A DNA stretch of 14,562 nt from Actinomycetota bacterium (GTDB lineage: Bacteria > Actinomycetota > Thermoleophilia > Solirubrobacterales > Solirubrobacteraceae), in the NCBI GenBank assembly GCA_009699565.1, contig WLNX01000018.1, forward strand, positions 1 to 14,562, in the 5' to 3' direction. Made by a program: the position numbers and the translations under genes. Below are positions 1 through 13,500 of this stretch, piece after piece (position 1 is the stretch's first letter; each line of letters starts with the position of its first letter). The notes under the pieces were generated by a model, which was not told where the DNA came from, ran no database searches, and saw only the letters and a program-made list of their open reading frames with translations.

Positions 1-3000
1 CCGGCGAATTCGCGGCACCGATTGCAGTTGTCGTGACAACACCGTTGAGCGTGACGTCGACGCCCGAGATCGCCACCGTACCAGCGGTCACGATGCGGCC
101 TGTCGTCTTATCGAGTGTGACAGAGGCGGTCGTGGACGTGACCGTGATGGCCGTCAGACCCGTGCTATCCTCGCCAATGCTGCTGTTGAGCGCGATATTC
201 CCATCGGCTTCGATGGAGATCATGCCGCCAGACGTCGTGTGGAGATCCGCGGTGGCGGCGATGGTCAAACCAGCGCCGCTGCCCTGCGCCACATCGATCG
301 TGATGTTGTTGTCGGCCGCGACTTCGCCGTTCAGCGTGAGCTGCCCGGTCCCCGTGATGGTGACGTCGTTGCCGGCGCCAGCCGCGCTCAGACGCCCGCT
401 GATGGCGCCCTGGGCGCCGGCATCGACCGTCAGACTGCCAGCGCGGACGTCGAGGGCACCGGCTGCGGCAAGCAGCAAGCCCTCATCGCCTGCCGCGATC
501 TCGATCTTCGCCTCCGCACCGATCATGCCGGAGATGTGCACGAGGCGGCTTTGGGAAGTGGACGCGCTCAGCAGCGTCGAATCGATCTTGACGCTCGAAT
601 TAACGCCTTGCGCGTTAATCGCGAAGGCTTCGGCGGCCTCGATCGTTGTCGTCGCGTCGAAGCCAAGAAGCGACTCATTCGAACTGGCTGCGAGAATGGA
701 GAAGGAGTACGGCCCACGCAGCTTGATGTGCCCCTCGAGCAGCGCGGCTTCGAGTTCCGGGGTTGCGGTGTCGAAGGCGTGCACGTCCCCGAGCACGGGA
801 TCCGTGGATCGGCCATTCGTGGCTGATATAGTCCACGCCGCTGTGCTCAGGGCCGTGTTGAGGTCTGCAACCAGATCGGCTGTCGACGTGTTGGTTGCCG
901 TGTTCGCGACAGAAACGAGAACATCTGCCTGTGCGGTATAGTTCGCGTGTTCAATTGCGATACGCAGCGTAGCATTGCTGGCGAGGCGCCCATCCGCCGT
1001 CGCCGGCCAACCCGTACCCGTCAGCTCATAGGTCGCAGCGGGTGCGAAGATGCGGATCGCACCCTGGGATTCAAGGCTGATGCTGCTGTTGTCCTGCGTG
1101 GTCTGCAGGCGGACAGACCCTTCGAGGAGGATCGCGTTGCCGCTATAGGAGTCTCCGGCGACGACCGCATCAACGCCGCCCGTGATGGCGATAGAGGCGC
1201 CCGCAGTGAGCGACTGCGCCAGCCGCACCTGCGCGCCCGAACTGATCGAGATCGAAGAGTCGCCGTCACCATAGGTGAAGGAACGACCGAGGTAGTCCCC
1301 CGTCGTATCGAGTTCATTGGTGACCGTACCGCCGGCCACCAGAACGCCGCTGATATAGGCGTCGCCACCAGCACCGATCGTGATCGTGCCATCGACATCG
1401 TTCACGAGCGCGACTGTCGCGGCATAGACGTGGACACCCATGCCGGCGTTGTTCGCGCCGGACGTCACGGTGATGGTGTTCGATGCTTCAAGCGTCGCGC
1501 CGACTTCCACTGCGGTCTGGTTAACGGTCGTGGTCCCGCCCAGGACGACCACGTCCTCGCCGTCCACGGTGATCGTGGAGGTGCCGCCCCAACCGCTGGT
1601 CCAAACCGTCGTCGCCTCGCCCGACACCAGTTGGCGTGTGGCGCCGGAAACAACGCGACCGGCAATCTCCATCGCGCCGTCGGCCGCAAGCATGACAGCG
1701 CTGCCCGTGGCGCCATAGCCGCGGCCCGCTGCCGCTATGCTGGAGGCGATGCCCGTGACGAGCGCGAGGCCCGAATCATCGGAACCTGCGTCACCCGCAG
1801 TAATGGTGATGTCACCGCTAGCCTGCAGGACGGACTCGATATCAATCCTTTCGCCGGCGATGATCTCGATATCCGCGCCGCTCCCAGTCCAGGTAGCACC
1901 AGAGACGCCAACCGTGCCGCCGGCCAGCATATCCGCATCGACGAGGACGTCGGCGCGCGCCTTGACGAGGATCTTGCTCCCGGATTCCGTCGTCCACAGT
2001 CGGCTCGCGGGACCGAACGCAACGCTGGTGCCGTTCGCGTCATACCCGCCGGAAGAGACCGCAGTGCCACCCGCGGTGTAGCCGCCCTTGATGGTGATGC
2101 CCTTGGTGGCGTTGAGGTAGCCCTCAACAAACATCAGCCCAGCGGAACGAAGAACAATCTCCGAATTCGCACCGGGCGTGCTCACATTCGCCCGCAGGAT
2201 CACCGCCCTCTCGGCGTGCAGGTCAATTGTCGAGTTGTCGGCCAGCACGCTCACCGTACCGGTCACGAGCAGCCCGTAACCCTCGCTGTAGTTGGCGAGG
2301 TAATGCGTCGACATCACGGTGGCGAGCTGGCTGAAGTAGCCCGCCTGATTGAAGATGCCGTAGGCCGGGTGGAGGTCCAGGTTCGACACGGCGCCATAAG
2401 CCGCGTCAGCGCGCACTCCATCCCCGGCAGCGACCGTCAGGCTTTCGCTTGCGACGATCGCACCATCGAGGCGCATCGCCTTCGCGCTGATCAGGCTGAT
2501 GGAGGCATTGGCCCCCGTCACGCCCGGGATCTGCTCACTCCCCACCGTCGTGTAGGCGATGCCGCCACTGATGGCGCCACCGCTGGCCACCGCCAGGACG
2601 TCGCCGGTCGATTCCAGCGTGATCGAGGTGTTAGCCCCACGCGCATAGACGGTTCCGCCGCGATCCACGATGACCGGGCCACCCGCCTTCAGCACCAGCG
2701 AGCCATTGGCGCCGCCGAGTTTCATGATGCCGCGGATTTCCACCGCATCACTGACCGTAACGTTGAGGGCCGCGCCTGCAGACACGGCCTCAAGAAGACC
2801 AGTTGTGTCGACGGCCAGGCTGAGGTCCCCGTAAGCTGGGCTCTCCAGCGCGTTCACGCCGGTGCTGGCCGTCACGTTTACCGTCAGCGCGGAATCACCC
2901 TTCAGCCAGCCGCTGACCACCGCCTGTTCGCTGACCTGCACCACGAGGGTCTTCGCGGAAGCGCCGGAATCCGGTGTTCCATTCGGATCGTGCCAGTTCT

Positions 3001-4500
3001 TGGTGTTCACCTGGAGGATACGGGCCGAGAGCGTCAAGCTGTCCGCCGGCGCCTGAACATCGCCCTGGACCTGTATCGTATCGGCCAGCAGCCGCGTCGT
3101 GTTGCGGAAGGCGGCGAGATCGGAAGCCGCAATATTGGATCCCGAGGCCCGAACGGTCGAAGACATCTTCGACAGGGTCGAATCCTTCACGTCGCCGAGA
3201 TACATCGTCCCGGCAGTCGCGGAACGCCCTATAATCAGCGTGCTGAAGCCGGTACCGATCGCTGTCAGATCGCGGGAAGACAGTTCCATGTAGTCGGGAC
3301 GGTCGGTAACAGTCGCAAGCACCTCAGTACCGGACAGCGCCTCTGCCGCCGTGCCGATCGCGTAGGCCTGGCTGGTGTGCATCGTTCGGATGGTGAGCGT
3401 ATCCGTGCCGAGCAGGCTGCGTGCGCCCGCGTGCAGATCCAGATCATCCGCTTCGAGGAGAATGTCATCGCCCGCTGTGACCGTATCGTTTGCCAGCAAT
3501 AGGGCGTTGTTGCCGCGCAGGCTTGTCGTCAACCCGCCCGCGACCATGACGGCGCCGGACAGCACGTAGTTGTTCGAGAGGATGTTCTTCCAAGCCTGCG
3601 TCACGCTGGCGGCCCAGGTGACCGCACTTTCCCAGTGTCCCTGGAGAGTGGCGCTGCCAATGACGAAGCCACCATTCTCGACGGTCGTGAGAGTGGCGTC
3701 GGAACGCAGGGTGAGGCTATCGGCCTCCGACACAAACGCCGAACCCGTGCCATCCGCCGCCGTGAAGATCGAGGCGCTGGCGACGTCTGTCGTCATCTTG
3801 ACGGACGAACTGCCGATGTCGCCGAAGGCGGCCATTGTGAGATGGCTACCCGAAGCGTTAATCGAACTCGTGGCCGTGCTCGTGATGGAACCGCGGGCTG
3901 TCTGCAGGCGAACCCAGCCGGAGCCGGCCCCGCCCTTCGACGACGTGGACGACACATAGAGGTCCGCATTGAGGGCGATGTCCGGTGCATCCGCAAGGTC
4001 GGCGAATGTGGCGAGGTCGACATAACCACTGCTCAGCGCGGTGATGTCGTAGTTCACCTGAATCGTCGCGAGCGTCTGCATGATCACATGCGCGGCGATC
4101 ACTTCTGCGCCTTGCGAGACCGAGTTCGCAATGACTCGCAAGCCCGTTGTGCCGAGATTGATCGTTCCTGAATCGGTCAGTGCGCGAAAGGTGACGTTGG
4201 CACCGAAGGAGGTGATGTCCGTGGCGCTATAGAGCGCGGTCTTGCCAAGCAGGGTCAGTCGCTCGACCAGGGAGTTGTAGCTGATGGACTCCCGCCCATT
4301 CACGACAGAGCCGGAACCGAGGCGAATGACATCGACCGAACGCCGCTGTTCGACCTGGACCTCGTCGAAGCTGCCCTGGTTGTCCGTAATGCCGAAGGAA
4401 CCGTCTGTCGCCGTGCTCGCCGCCGTGCCCAGTAGGAAGTAGTAGTCATCGTTGCCGCCGGCATCGGTGACGGTGATACTGCGGGCGGGAAACACGCTGG
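1..4500 (-). other. Filamentous-haemagglutinin-like beta-helix region (residues about 3100-4600)
   Basis: After the RTX block the protein is built of short alternating strands and turns rich in Thr, Ser, Ala, Gly, Val and Ile, such as TAGDDILLEADDLDL, ASGDITITAGDAG and GGDAYISGVLVAGG. This matches the 'AGGDITITAG' style of right-handed beta-helix adhesins. There is no exact DNA repeat, so the units are diverged. The region continues past the window edge and is interrupted by copy B at residues 4271-4370. Confidence 0.7.
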
Positions 4501-7500
4501 CCCGCAGCGTATCATCGCCGGTGCCGAACCCAATCTGGCTGAGCAGCAGTCCTGGCGCGCGCAGCACGTCGATGGTGCCGTCGGTCCGCTCGGAGGAAGC
4601 GGACAGGCCAAGGCCGGAAACCTTCACCCCAAGGGGGTTGGTCATGGCCGAGAAGTCCAGCGTGCTGAGGCCGACGCGGTCGGTGATCAGTGTCGCGCCG
4701 AAGGAATCGCCCAGGATGTAGGTATCCGCGTCCTCGCCACCCGAGATCCGGTCATCGCCGGTCCCGCTGGAAATGGTATCAGCGCCCCCTGCGGCAATGA
4801 TCTTGTCGCTACCCGTGCCGCCCAGGATCGTATCAGCCCCGCTACCGCCATAGATGGTATCGTTGCCGATGCCGCCAATCAGCGTTGTCGCGATCGTTGC
4901 CAGGCTGGCGTCGATGCGGTCACCACCATCGCCACCATCGATGAAGTAGTAGCCGCCGGAGAGGCCAACGCCCGCCATGATGGTATCGTCGCCAGAACCG
5001 CCGGTTATGGAGACGGCGACGTCGCTCGAAAGCCGTTGCGCGTCGAGATAGTCATCGCCGTTGCCAAGGTCGACAACGATGCGGGTGATATCCCGGTACG
5101 TCCAAATCCAGGTCTTGTTGAGAACGACCGTGGTCAGGTCGGAGTTGTCCTTGGCCGTGAAGATTTCCCACGTCTCGCCATCGTCATCCTTGTCGAGACG
5201 CTCGCGCTGCCCGGCCCGCGAACCGGCATTGAGCGTCAGAATTCCGTTCGACACGCCGTATGAATTCGTCCCGACATAGCCAAGCGTCGGTTGCATGTCC
5301 GGCGCAGTCCAGAACGGAATGTTCAACAGGTTGATGCGGAGCAACTCCAGCTCCACGATCGACATGTCCTTCCCCGTCAAGGGGTTTTCGACGTTGATGA
5401 ACAGGTTCACCACAAAGTCGACGGTGATGTAGAGGTCGAAGAGGTTGAAGGGCCCTGCCGCACCGGGGCCCGTGTAGCTCAGCAGGGCCCACATCTCACT
5501 GGGATGCAGTCGGCCATCGGCTTTCTCCGCGTATTCGTTGCTTCCACTGCTGTAGTACAGGTTGACGTTGCCAATCGTATTTCCGGTTAGGCCGTTCTGT
5601 GGCTGCGCTCCAGTCGTACGTCCCTGGTTATCGAAGAATAGCTGTGGCGCTCCGACATCGTGCAGATCGAAGTTGCCTGCGAACTCGATCAGCCCTTCGA
5701 AACCGGCCGAGATGAGCCCGACGCCCACGCTGGCCGCCAGGCCGACGCCGAGTTTCACATAGGCTTCCGGCTTCTCCTTGCCGCCGGTGTTGCGCACGAT
5801 GGCGCCGCTGCCGGACAGCTGGTCGACCGTGTAGTCCCCAACATAGAAGCCATCGAGGAACCAGGCTGGATTGCCGGTCTCCATTGCCTTCTGGATGCCG
5901 CTTGTATCGAATCCGAAACTGATATCGAGCGCGAGGGCGAGCTTGACGATGGCCTCGATCTTGAAGTTGACGATGCCGTAGTTCAGCTGCAACAACAGGA
6001 TCGGGTCCATGTCGAGCGTCTTGATGTCGTAGGGATTGTCGGGATTGACGTAGGGATAGCCGATCTGGGGCAGGTCCAGCGTCACCAGGTCGGTCGCATT
6101 GCCGACCATCATGTCGTACCAGGCATCGATGCTCAGCAGATAGGTGAACTGCAGGCCCGTACCGGTCTTCGCCCCGCCAGAGGCAGCGGACTTGCCAAGT
6201 TTCAGGGACCCCATGGTCGACAGGCCCTGAACACCATCCTTGATGACCGGCACGCCGTAGACGACTTCATGACCACCGGGGTTGGCGATATCCTTGAGGG
6301 AGCCGAGATTGTATTTCTCGTTCGGATCCAACGCCATGTTGGTCAGTTCGGCGCAGATCAGGTAGGCGTAGTTGACCGCCTTTAGATACTTCATCGGCAG
6401 CAGTTCCTTGCCCTGCATGTAGAGCAAGATGTTGATGATGTCGCCGACGCAGGGTTCCGGTGTGCCTGTGAGGATGCTGAGGGCGGGGATGGGAAGCAGG
6501 AACGGATAGATTGCGGCATAGACGGGTGCGAGAACGATGGCGATCGGCGCCGTGAAGGCGACCAGGAAGTCCGCGATCGCTCCCGCATCGACCGTGAATT
6601 CAGTAAGATCCACGGTTGGAATCTTGTAGCTTACTCCCTGTTGGAACCCCCAGAAGATGCTGATATTCGTTGTTGCGCTGACGGGTTCATACCAATTGCC
6701 GTTCGGCGCCTTGCCCATGTAGAGCTTCAGCGTTGCCTCAAGGTCGATGTCAATCTTTGCGTCGACGAAGCTCGTGATGAAGCTGGTGGTCTGGGTGCCG
6801 TTCGCCTTGGACGTGATGCCGTTCAGCAGATACGGGGCCTCCAGCGCCTCCGTCGCGTCGTAGATGGACGCCTCCGTCACACTGAACAGATCGTCAAGCG
6901 TCAGACGATTCTTGGAGCCACCGACGAGATCGAGCTTCACATTCATCGTCACGGAACTCGCCGTGGCAACGCCCTTGGGCTTGATGTCTTCCAGATAGGC
7001 CTGGAAGATGTTCATCGGGCCAAAGGCCTTGTAGTCCGTCGTCGTCGTCGAGTCGCTCGGCGTGCCATCAAGGTAAGCCGTCAGCTTCGCCGTGATCTCC
7101 GGCGCATAGACGTTCACGCCGCCGGATTGCGTCACCGGCGCGGTCGCCAGGTAGAAGCCACTCGTCTTGCTGATGCCGAAGCCCATATTGTAGGCCCACT
7201 CGACCTGGACCGCGAAGCCGCCATTCGTCCAGGTCGACTTGTTGACGGCATGGCCATCGGCATCCTTCAACGGGATACCGTTCTTCTCTTCATAGGGACC
7301 GACGGGGATATCGATCTTGAAGTCACCGACATTGAGCGACAGCGTCATGCCGCTATCGGTGATGTAGAAGGTTCCCTTCAGCTTGAGATCGAACTGAAGA
7401 GCATCCGCCAGCGCCGGATCCGTCGTCGTCCCAGCGCTCCACCGCTGCAACAGGGTTCCGTCTTCCTTGCGCCAGCTGACGTAGACGTCATTCGCGTCAA

Positions 7501-10500
7501 CCGTTGACGATGTGCTGGCGACGCCGGTCGAGGTGTAGGTGTCTTGCAGGGTCGCCCAGGTGCCCGCAGTGGGTCCGAAGGCGCCGTAGATGGCGTTGCG
7601 GAAGGCGAGAACGATGTCCCCCTCAGACGTCACATTCGCGATGGCAGTCGCCAGGCGTTCGCTGAGTTGCGAGAACCACTCGACTGACTTTATCGCCGTG
7701 CCCTCCAGCATGTAGAGTTCCTGGGGGACCGTGGCGTAGAGCGCCTCATACACCGCATCCAGGCTGTACTTCAGGCTGTCCTTGAATTCCTGAACATCCT
7801 TGATGACCGACATGATGCTGGTGTCACCACCCATCGTGGCGAAGGTGCCGGTCACATCCGGCACGGTCAGCGTCAGCGCATCGCCCGTGATGGTGGCGCC
7901 TGCCATCTCGGAGAAGAAAGTGCCCAGCATGTTAGCGGGCGTCGCCGCGATCAGCGCCCCGGCACTGGTATCGGCATAGCCACTCAATTCCAGGATCAAC
8001 GGCAGGTTGGCGGACAGCTTGCCCGAGACGGTCGCGCTGGTTGAGCTGGCCAGCGTTTGGGTGGCGGGATTGTAGCTGTTGCCGGTGGACGAGTTGATCG
8101 CGACGGTCAGCGATGCCTTGTCGCTCGTCGTGGAGGTGAGGCCGTCTCCATCAATCACGAGATAGCCGGTGTCGGTGTGCATGTGGATGCCACCGGCGAA
8201 GAGCTTCATCTTCAGGCCAGTCCCGCGAAGGGACATGTCCAGCTGCGTGGTCGTACCGGCAGCGGCACCGCTCAGGCGAAGCAGCGTGACGTCGCTCAGA
8301 ACGTTGGAACTGGCCAAGCTCGTCACCGTGGTCAGGTCACCCGCGAAGAGTTCGACCTCGATGCCAAGTGACGTCGACAATTCGTCTGCGAGAGCGCGCA
8401 GGGCGGATTGGCGAGAAGCTCCGACCCCCGCCGCCTCAGCGGACGTCCTAAAGCCGGCAACTGTGGCCTGCAGGCGCGAACCGGTTTCCAGCGAGCCAGG
8501 CAGCACCGCGGTCAGGGATGCGACCAGCGAATCATAGAGTGCAGTTAAGACAACCGCACTGTCCGTCGCGAAGGCGACGGCACAGCTCGGGGACAGAGAA
8601 GTCTCCACCACCCGCTTCGTTCCGCCTTCATAGACGGCAATGACGCGGTTCGCCCCATTCAACGACAGACCGACATCGATCGTCGTTACAATTGCCGCGC
8701 TGAAAGCCATCGTATCGGAATTGCCGCTGCGATCGACCAGCGCAGCAATGCCATCGAGCCCAGTCGAGGTGCTTTCCGCCAACTGTTTCAGTGTCGCGAC
8801 GTTCAGGGAGAAGCCGTAGTCTTCACTGAAAGTATCAGACAAGCTCAGCCGGATCCGCAGCGTGTCACCGTCCAGCGTGAAGCTCACCGCCGAGGTGCTC
8901 AATCCGAAGGCGGCTGCCACGGCAGCCGCGGCGGCCTGGATCGTTGCTGCAGTTCCTGTCAGCGCGCTCGCGCCGCCGGCGGCGATCTCGGCGGCGAAGC
9001 CTGTCAGCGTCTGAATGGAGCGAGAGAGGCCTGGCAGATTCTGGGTGTAGAAAGGCTGCGTGGATAGCGCATCCGCGATGGCATTCGCGCCAGCCGACAC
9101 CGCCGCGGCGATGTCGGCGTAGGTCAGTTCGGAATACCACCAGTAGCCATCAGACAGGGACGGCAGGACGCTCACGCGGCTCCCCGCGACCACCGTGCCG
9201 GCGGTAACAAGATCAGCCAACACCGGCGTGAGCGAGAGATCGTGCGCGACCACGGTGGAGATGGTGTCGTCGAGGTTCGGCGCGAAGCCGACGAATTGCG
9301 CTTGGCCACCAAAGGCCTGGCCGGCATCGAAGCCCGATGCGAACTCAATGCCGCCGATCCGGATTTCGCCGCTTCCGCTCCGGTTCAGCGTGAGGCCAGA
9401 GACGAGGCCTGTGCTCTCATCCACGGCGAACTCCGACGGATCCAGCATCGTCGCGCCGCCTAGGTCGAGTGCGACCGAGAAGGTTGCGCTTCCGGTGAGG
9501 CTCGTACCGGTCCCGACCCCACCAGCGACAATGCCGATGAAGCCGTAGTTCCCGGCAACGTTGAAGTTCTGCGCCGCGGTGGTGATGCTTCCGCTGAAGT
9601 TCAGCGCGCTGATGCCAAAGGTGGACTTGCGGAGCGTAAAAGCACTGGCAGCAACCGTGGCGGCGCGGTCGAGGATCACAGTCCGCGCTGTGACATGCGT
9701 CGCCGCCTGTTCGACGGCTGCATCCAGCCCCGCGTCTGTTGTTGCCTGCCAGATCGAGAAATTGTTGGGGCCCTGGAACTGCACACTGCCGTTGACAACG
9801 GAGACGGTCAGGTCCGGATTCGCGGCGTCAAAGCTGTACTCGGAGCCGATCGTTGGCGCGCCGGCACTGCGGTCCACCACTTTCCACGTCGCCTCTCCCA
9901 TCGCGGTAAGGAGTTGCGCCACGATCGAGCCGAGGCCGATGTTGGAAGTCGTGTCCGCCGCACTCAGAAGGATGTCGGTCTGGACGGCGAAGGTTGAGAA
10001 ATCAACGCGGAGGCGGAAGGCCGCATCCGACGACAGCGCGCCGGTGACAGTGGTAGGTAGAACGGCATTCAGCTGGTACGGCCAGTCGATCGACTTGATC
10101 AGGTAAACTTCAGAACCAGCGGCTATCTCCCACTTCGGCGGCGTTCCCTTGGAATAGGAAATGCCATCGCTACTTGCCGTCGGCAACGCCCGCATGGCGT
10201 TGGTGAAGATGTCACTGGAAGTCGTGAAGGTGTCACTTCCGACAACGATGGATCCGGCCCCAACAAGCTGGGTGCCCGAGATGTCGATCACCTGGGTCGC
10301 CGAGCCGGAGGCTGTAGAGGTGATCGTGGCCGTATCGGTCGCGGCAAGGCTCAGATCATCGCTACCAAGATCCAAATCGAGGGAGATCGTATCGGAGGTA
10401 GTGACCGTATCGATGACAAACGGAAGGGTCAGTTGGCGGGTTGTGTTGTTGTACGATACCGCTCCACTACCGAAAGGAGTAGCGGCATTGAGCGCGGCTA

Positions 10501-13500
10501 TCCAATCCTGCAGCGTCGACAGCGCCTGGCGGACGTCGTGCACGACGTAGGCGAGTCCTGTGGCTGCTGTCACCGAACCCGCAATCGCCAATCGGTAGCC
10601 CGCATCGGCTCCGGTCAAGTCGACGTCGGAGATGGTGTAGGTTCCGACAAGGGCGCCAGCACTTGTGTATAGGCTGACCTGCTTGCCGATCAGGGGGGCT
10701 GTGAAGAGGCTTGTCGCAGAGGCGGCCGCGCCGGTGCTGACGTCGCGCCCTGCGGCCGATATGGTCAGTACATTGATGTTCTTCGCCTCAGTCAGCGCGA
10801 CCCCATTCAGGTCGACCGATACAGTCCCGAGCGAGATGGCCGCACCATTTCCATAGGCAGCGGAGCCACTGATGCGATCAACGCGGGGTTTGCGGAAGTC
10901 GATGGTATCCACAACGGAAGTCTGCCATGCGCCGCCCAGATCGACCACGGACGCGAGCGTGCCATCTAGGTAGGGCAAGGCGGTCGTGAGCGCTGCCGAC
11001 TCAAGCGTCGTATCGAGACCATTCACGAGGCGGAGCAGCGCATTGGTCGCATCGGCGACCGCCAGAGTGCGGAAGCCTGCTAGCGGGGCGAAGTTGCTCG
11101 CCGAGGCAGATACAACTCCGCCGCCGACCGGCGCCCCCGCAAGGGCGATGGTGGGCATGTACCCTGCCGTCACGCTCACACCAGCGAGGGAGGCGGAGAT
11201 TGGCAGGTTGACGACGATGGAGTTGGTCGTGGGGCTGACCGTCACCAGGTCAGAAACCAGGGCGACGTCACCAACCAGGCTTATCGTCGCGGTTGCGCCG
11301 AGGACGTCGATACCCAGCGCACCATAGCGGCCGGTCGTGGAAAGGCCGGATGCGACGGCGCCGATGTCATAGGCAAAGTCGTCCAGGCGGAATGATGCTG
11401 TGCTTCCGGACCACCCGATGCCAAGGCGGATGTCGGCGCGGATCGCCAAGGCCGTGCTTGGTGCCGCATCGAGGCTGACACCGAGCGCGAGAAGCACCTC
11501 CTGCGCAGCAATGCTGACCGTCTCGCTGCGGACTGCAGCCGTCTGAAGATCCAACCCATAGCCGCGACCGTCGATCACCACCGAGAGAGCGTCTGCACCG
11601 ACATCTTCCGTCGTCGGGCGCCAATTCGTTTCAAGATAGGCGATCAGCCCCGACATCGTTGGTACGGCGTCGCCGAGCGGGATCGGATCATCATCGATGA
11701 CCGCCAAGTTGAGAGCCGGCCGCAGGTAGCGTTCGATGTAGCGACCCAGATGCAGGACGTCGCTGGCGTGCAGCAGCTGGTTCAGATTGTAGCCGAGGCC
11801 GTCGAGCGCCTCACCCAATGCATTCAGGTCGGTGAGGTCACCATCCAGATCAGCGGCGCCGGTCGTCGCTGTGGTCGTGACGCCGAGGTTCGACGTTGTC
11901 GTCGTATAGGTCACCTCTGCCCCGAGAGCGACTGCCTCAAGCTTCAGGGCCGCGGCACGCAGCGACGTCATGAAGGCCAATGTGAACGCCGTCGAGGAGG
12001 CGTCGACCTTGATGCGGGATATCTTCGACGCTGTACCGAAGCTCAGGTCCACCGGCAAACCTGTTGCCGTTGTATTCGCGCTGAGGCTGGCGCCGGTTGT
12101 ATTCGCCTCCAGCGTCGCCGTCTCCGATGTGCTCGCGCCGGTCGCCTTATAGGTACCGACCGCCCGTGCCGCATACCCCGTTCCGGCCAGCGTCATGGCG
12201 AAGCTGGACGCTGCGAACCGGCCGACGATCGTCGTGGGGTCGAAAGCGGAGTAGATGTCGGCGTAGAGCCCACTGCCAGAGATGCGCAGCTGCCCCGATT
12301 GCGACCACATGGAGACCGCCACGTGCATAACGGGCAGGTCGGTCGCCGTGATCGCCGCGTCACCGGTGATCGTTGCCCCGTCAAGCGCAACCGTCAGCGT
12401 GCCCGTGATAGCTAGGCCGGTGACGCCGATTGTTGCCGCCTGCCCTCTGACATCGAAGCTACTTTGCGCAGAGGACGACAATGTAAAAGTCGCAGCGGGA
12501 GTAGACCCACCCACCGTGGCTCCTGCCAGATTCGATAGGCGGAGGTGGCCACCGGCCTCAAACGTCCCGCTGCTAGCGATCGTGCCTGCCCAGGCCAAGC
12601 CCGCTGCGTTGTATGCCAAAGACATGGGGCCGGTCAGAACCGCATTCCCCGTGACTATGGTCAGCGTACCGGAGAGCGTTGGCACGAGGTTGGCAGCAAG
12701 GTTGAGCGTCGCCGTCGCATCGCCGACGAGGATCGTCTCACTGACTGCCTGGCTTGCGGTGTTTACCGCCAAGGTGGCGGTCGAACCGCTGACGGTCGCA
12801 TTCGGCAAGACGGCGTTACTCGAAATGCCCGTGAAGCTTGCGGCGACATTGTCGCCGCTGATACGGAGCGCCCCGGTAGCGGCGGTCAGGATCGCGTTTG
12901 AAGGCGAAGCGCTCAGTGCGACGGTCGCGTTGATGGCCGAAAGGCTCGCAACAGCAACTGCGTTGCCGGCAGCCCAAGCGACATTGATCTCGAAGTCACC
13001 AGCAAACCGAACGCCGCCAGCCGAGAACCAGCCTGAGGCGGTGACGGCCCCCGCGGCGCCGGCAGTCGTCAGTAGCGCGGCGAGTTGGTCGGCTTTGCTG
13101 GTGTCGGAGAACTGGAAATCCATACCAGCCGGCAGCGCGACCGCTGTGAGGCTTAGGCCCGCAGCTCCGTAGGCCGCCGTGAGCGCCACTCCTTTACCTG
13201 CGTAGTTTCCGACGATCGAAGCAAAGCTGCCCGACCGACTCCCGTACGTCAGAACATTGAAGACGTCGCCGGCTGCCGGAGCGAAGCTACCCAACAGTCG
13301 CAACTCCAGTGTGCCGTCGAGGGCTGCGGCACCAGATACAATAATCTGGTCATAGTCGACGCCCGCCGTCGCAGCCCCCCCAATCTCCATCGTGAGTGTC
13401 GCGGACGATGCCTGTGTGTAGGTTCCATAGGTGTCGGATCCGGGCGAGTGACCAGGCGAAACATGGCCTACATTCAGAACCGCACCGCCGAAGGTTCCGC

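Larger units (their letters stand above)
5102..7384 (-). other. Globular, aromatic- and charge-richer region of the giant protein (residues about 2140-2900)
   Basis: The sequence departs from the Ala/Thr/Ser repeats on either side: it is richer in Lys, Asp, Tyr, Trp, Phe and Pro. Examples are GPYEEKNGIPL, EWAYNMGFGISK, SGFYLAT, NIFWGF-like strands and PQIGYPYVNPDNP. Comparable 'GFGxSxxxGFY' regions occur, from memory, in the middle of other giant LEPR-type proteins. I cannot name a domain. It probably folds as one or more beta-rich domains just before the RTX block. Confidence 0.45.

Noticed and set aside
947..3502. Plus-strand open frame of 851 codons, with many other plus-strand frames in 33-13172
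   Set aside because: The translations are rich in Arg, Asp and His or Val and Pro with no recognisable domain, and lie opposite the giant gene whose protein has clear LEPR, passenger and RTX motifs. Long antisense frames are expected in GC-rich coding DNA.
4697..5071. Repetitive GGC/GAT-rich DNA considered as a tandem DNA repeat or CRISPR-like array
   Set aside because: The periodicity is 27 nt in coding frame and diverged at DNA level. It is explained by RTX nonapeptides, with no constant repeats and unique spacers.
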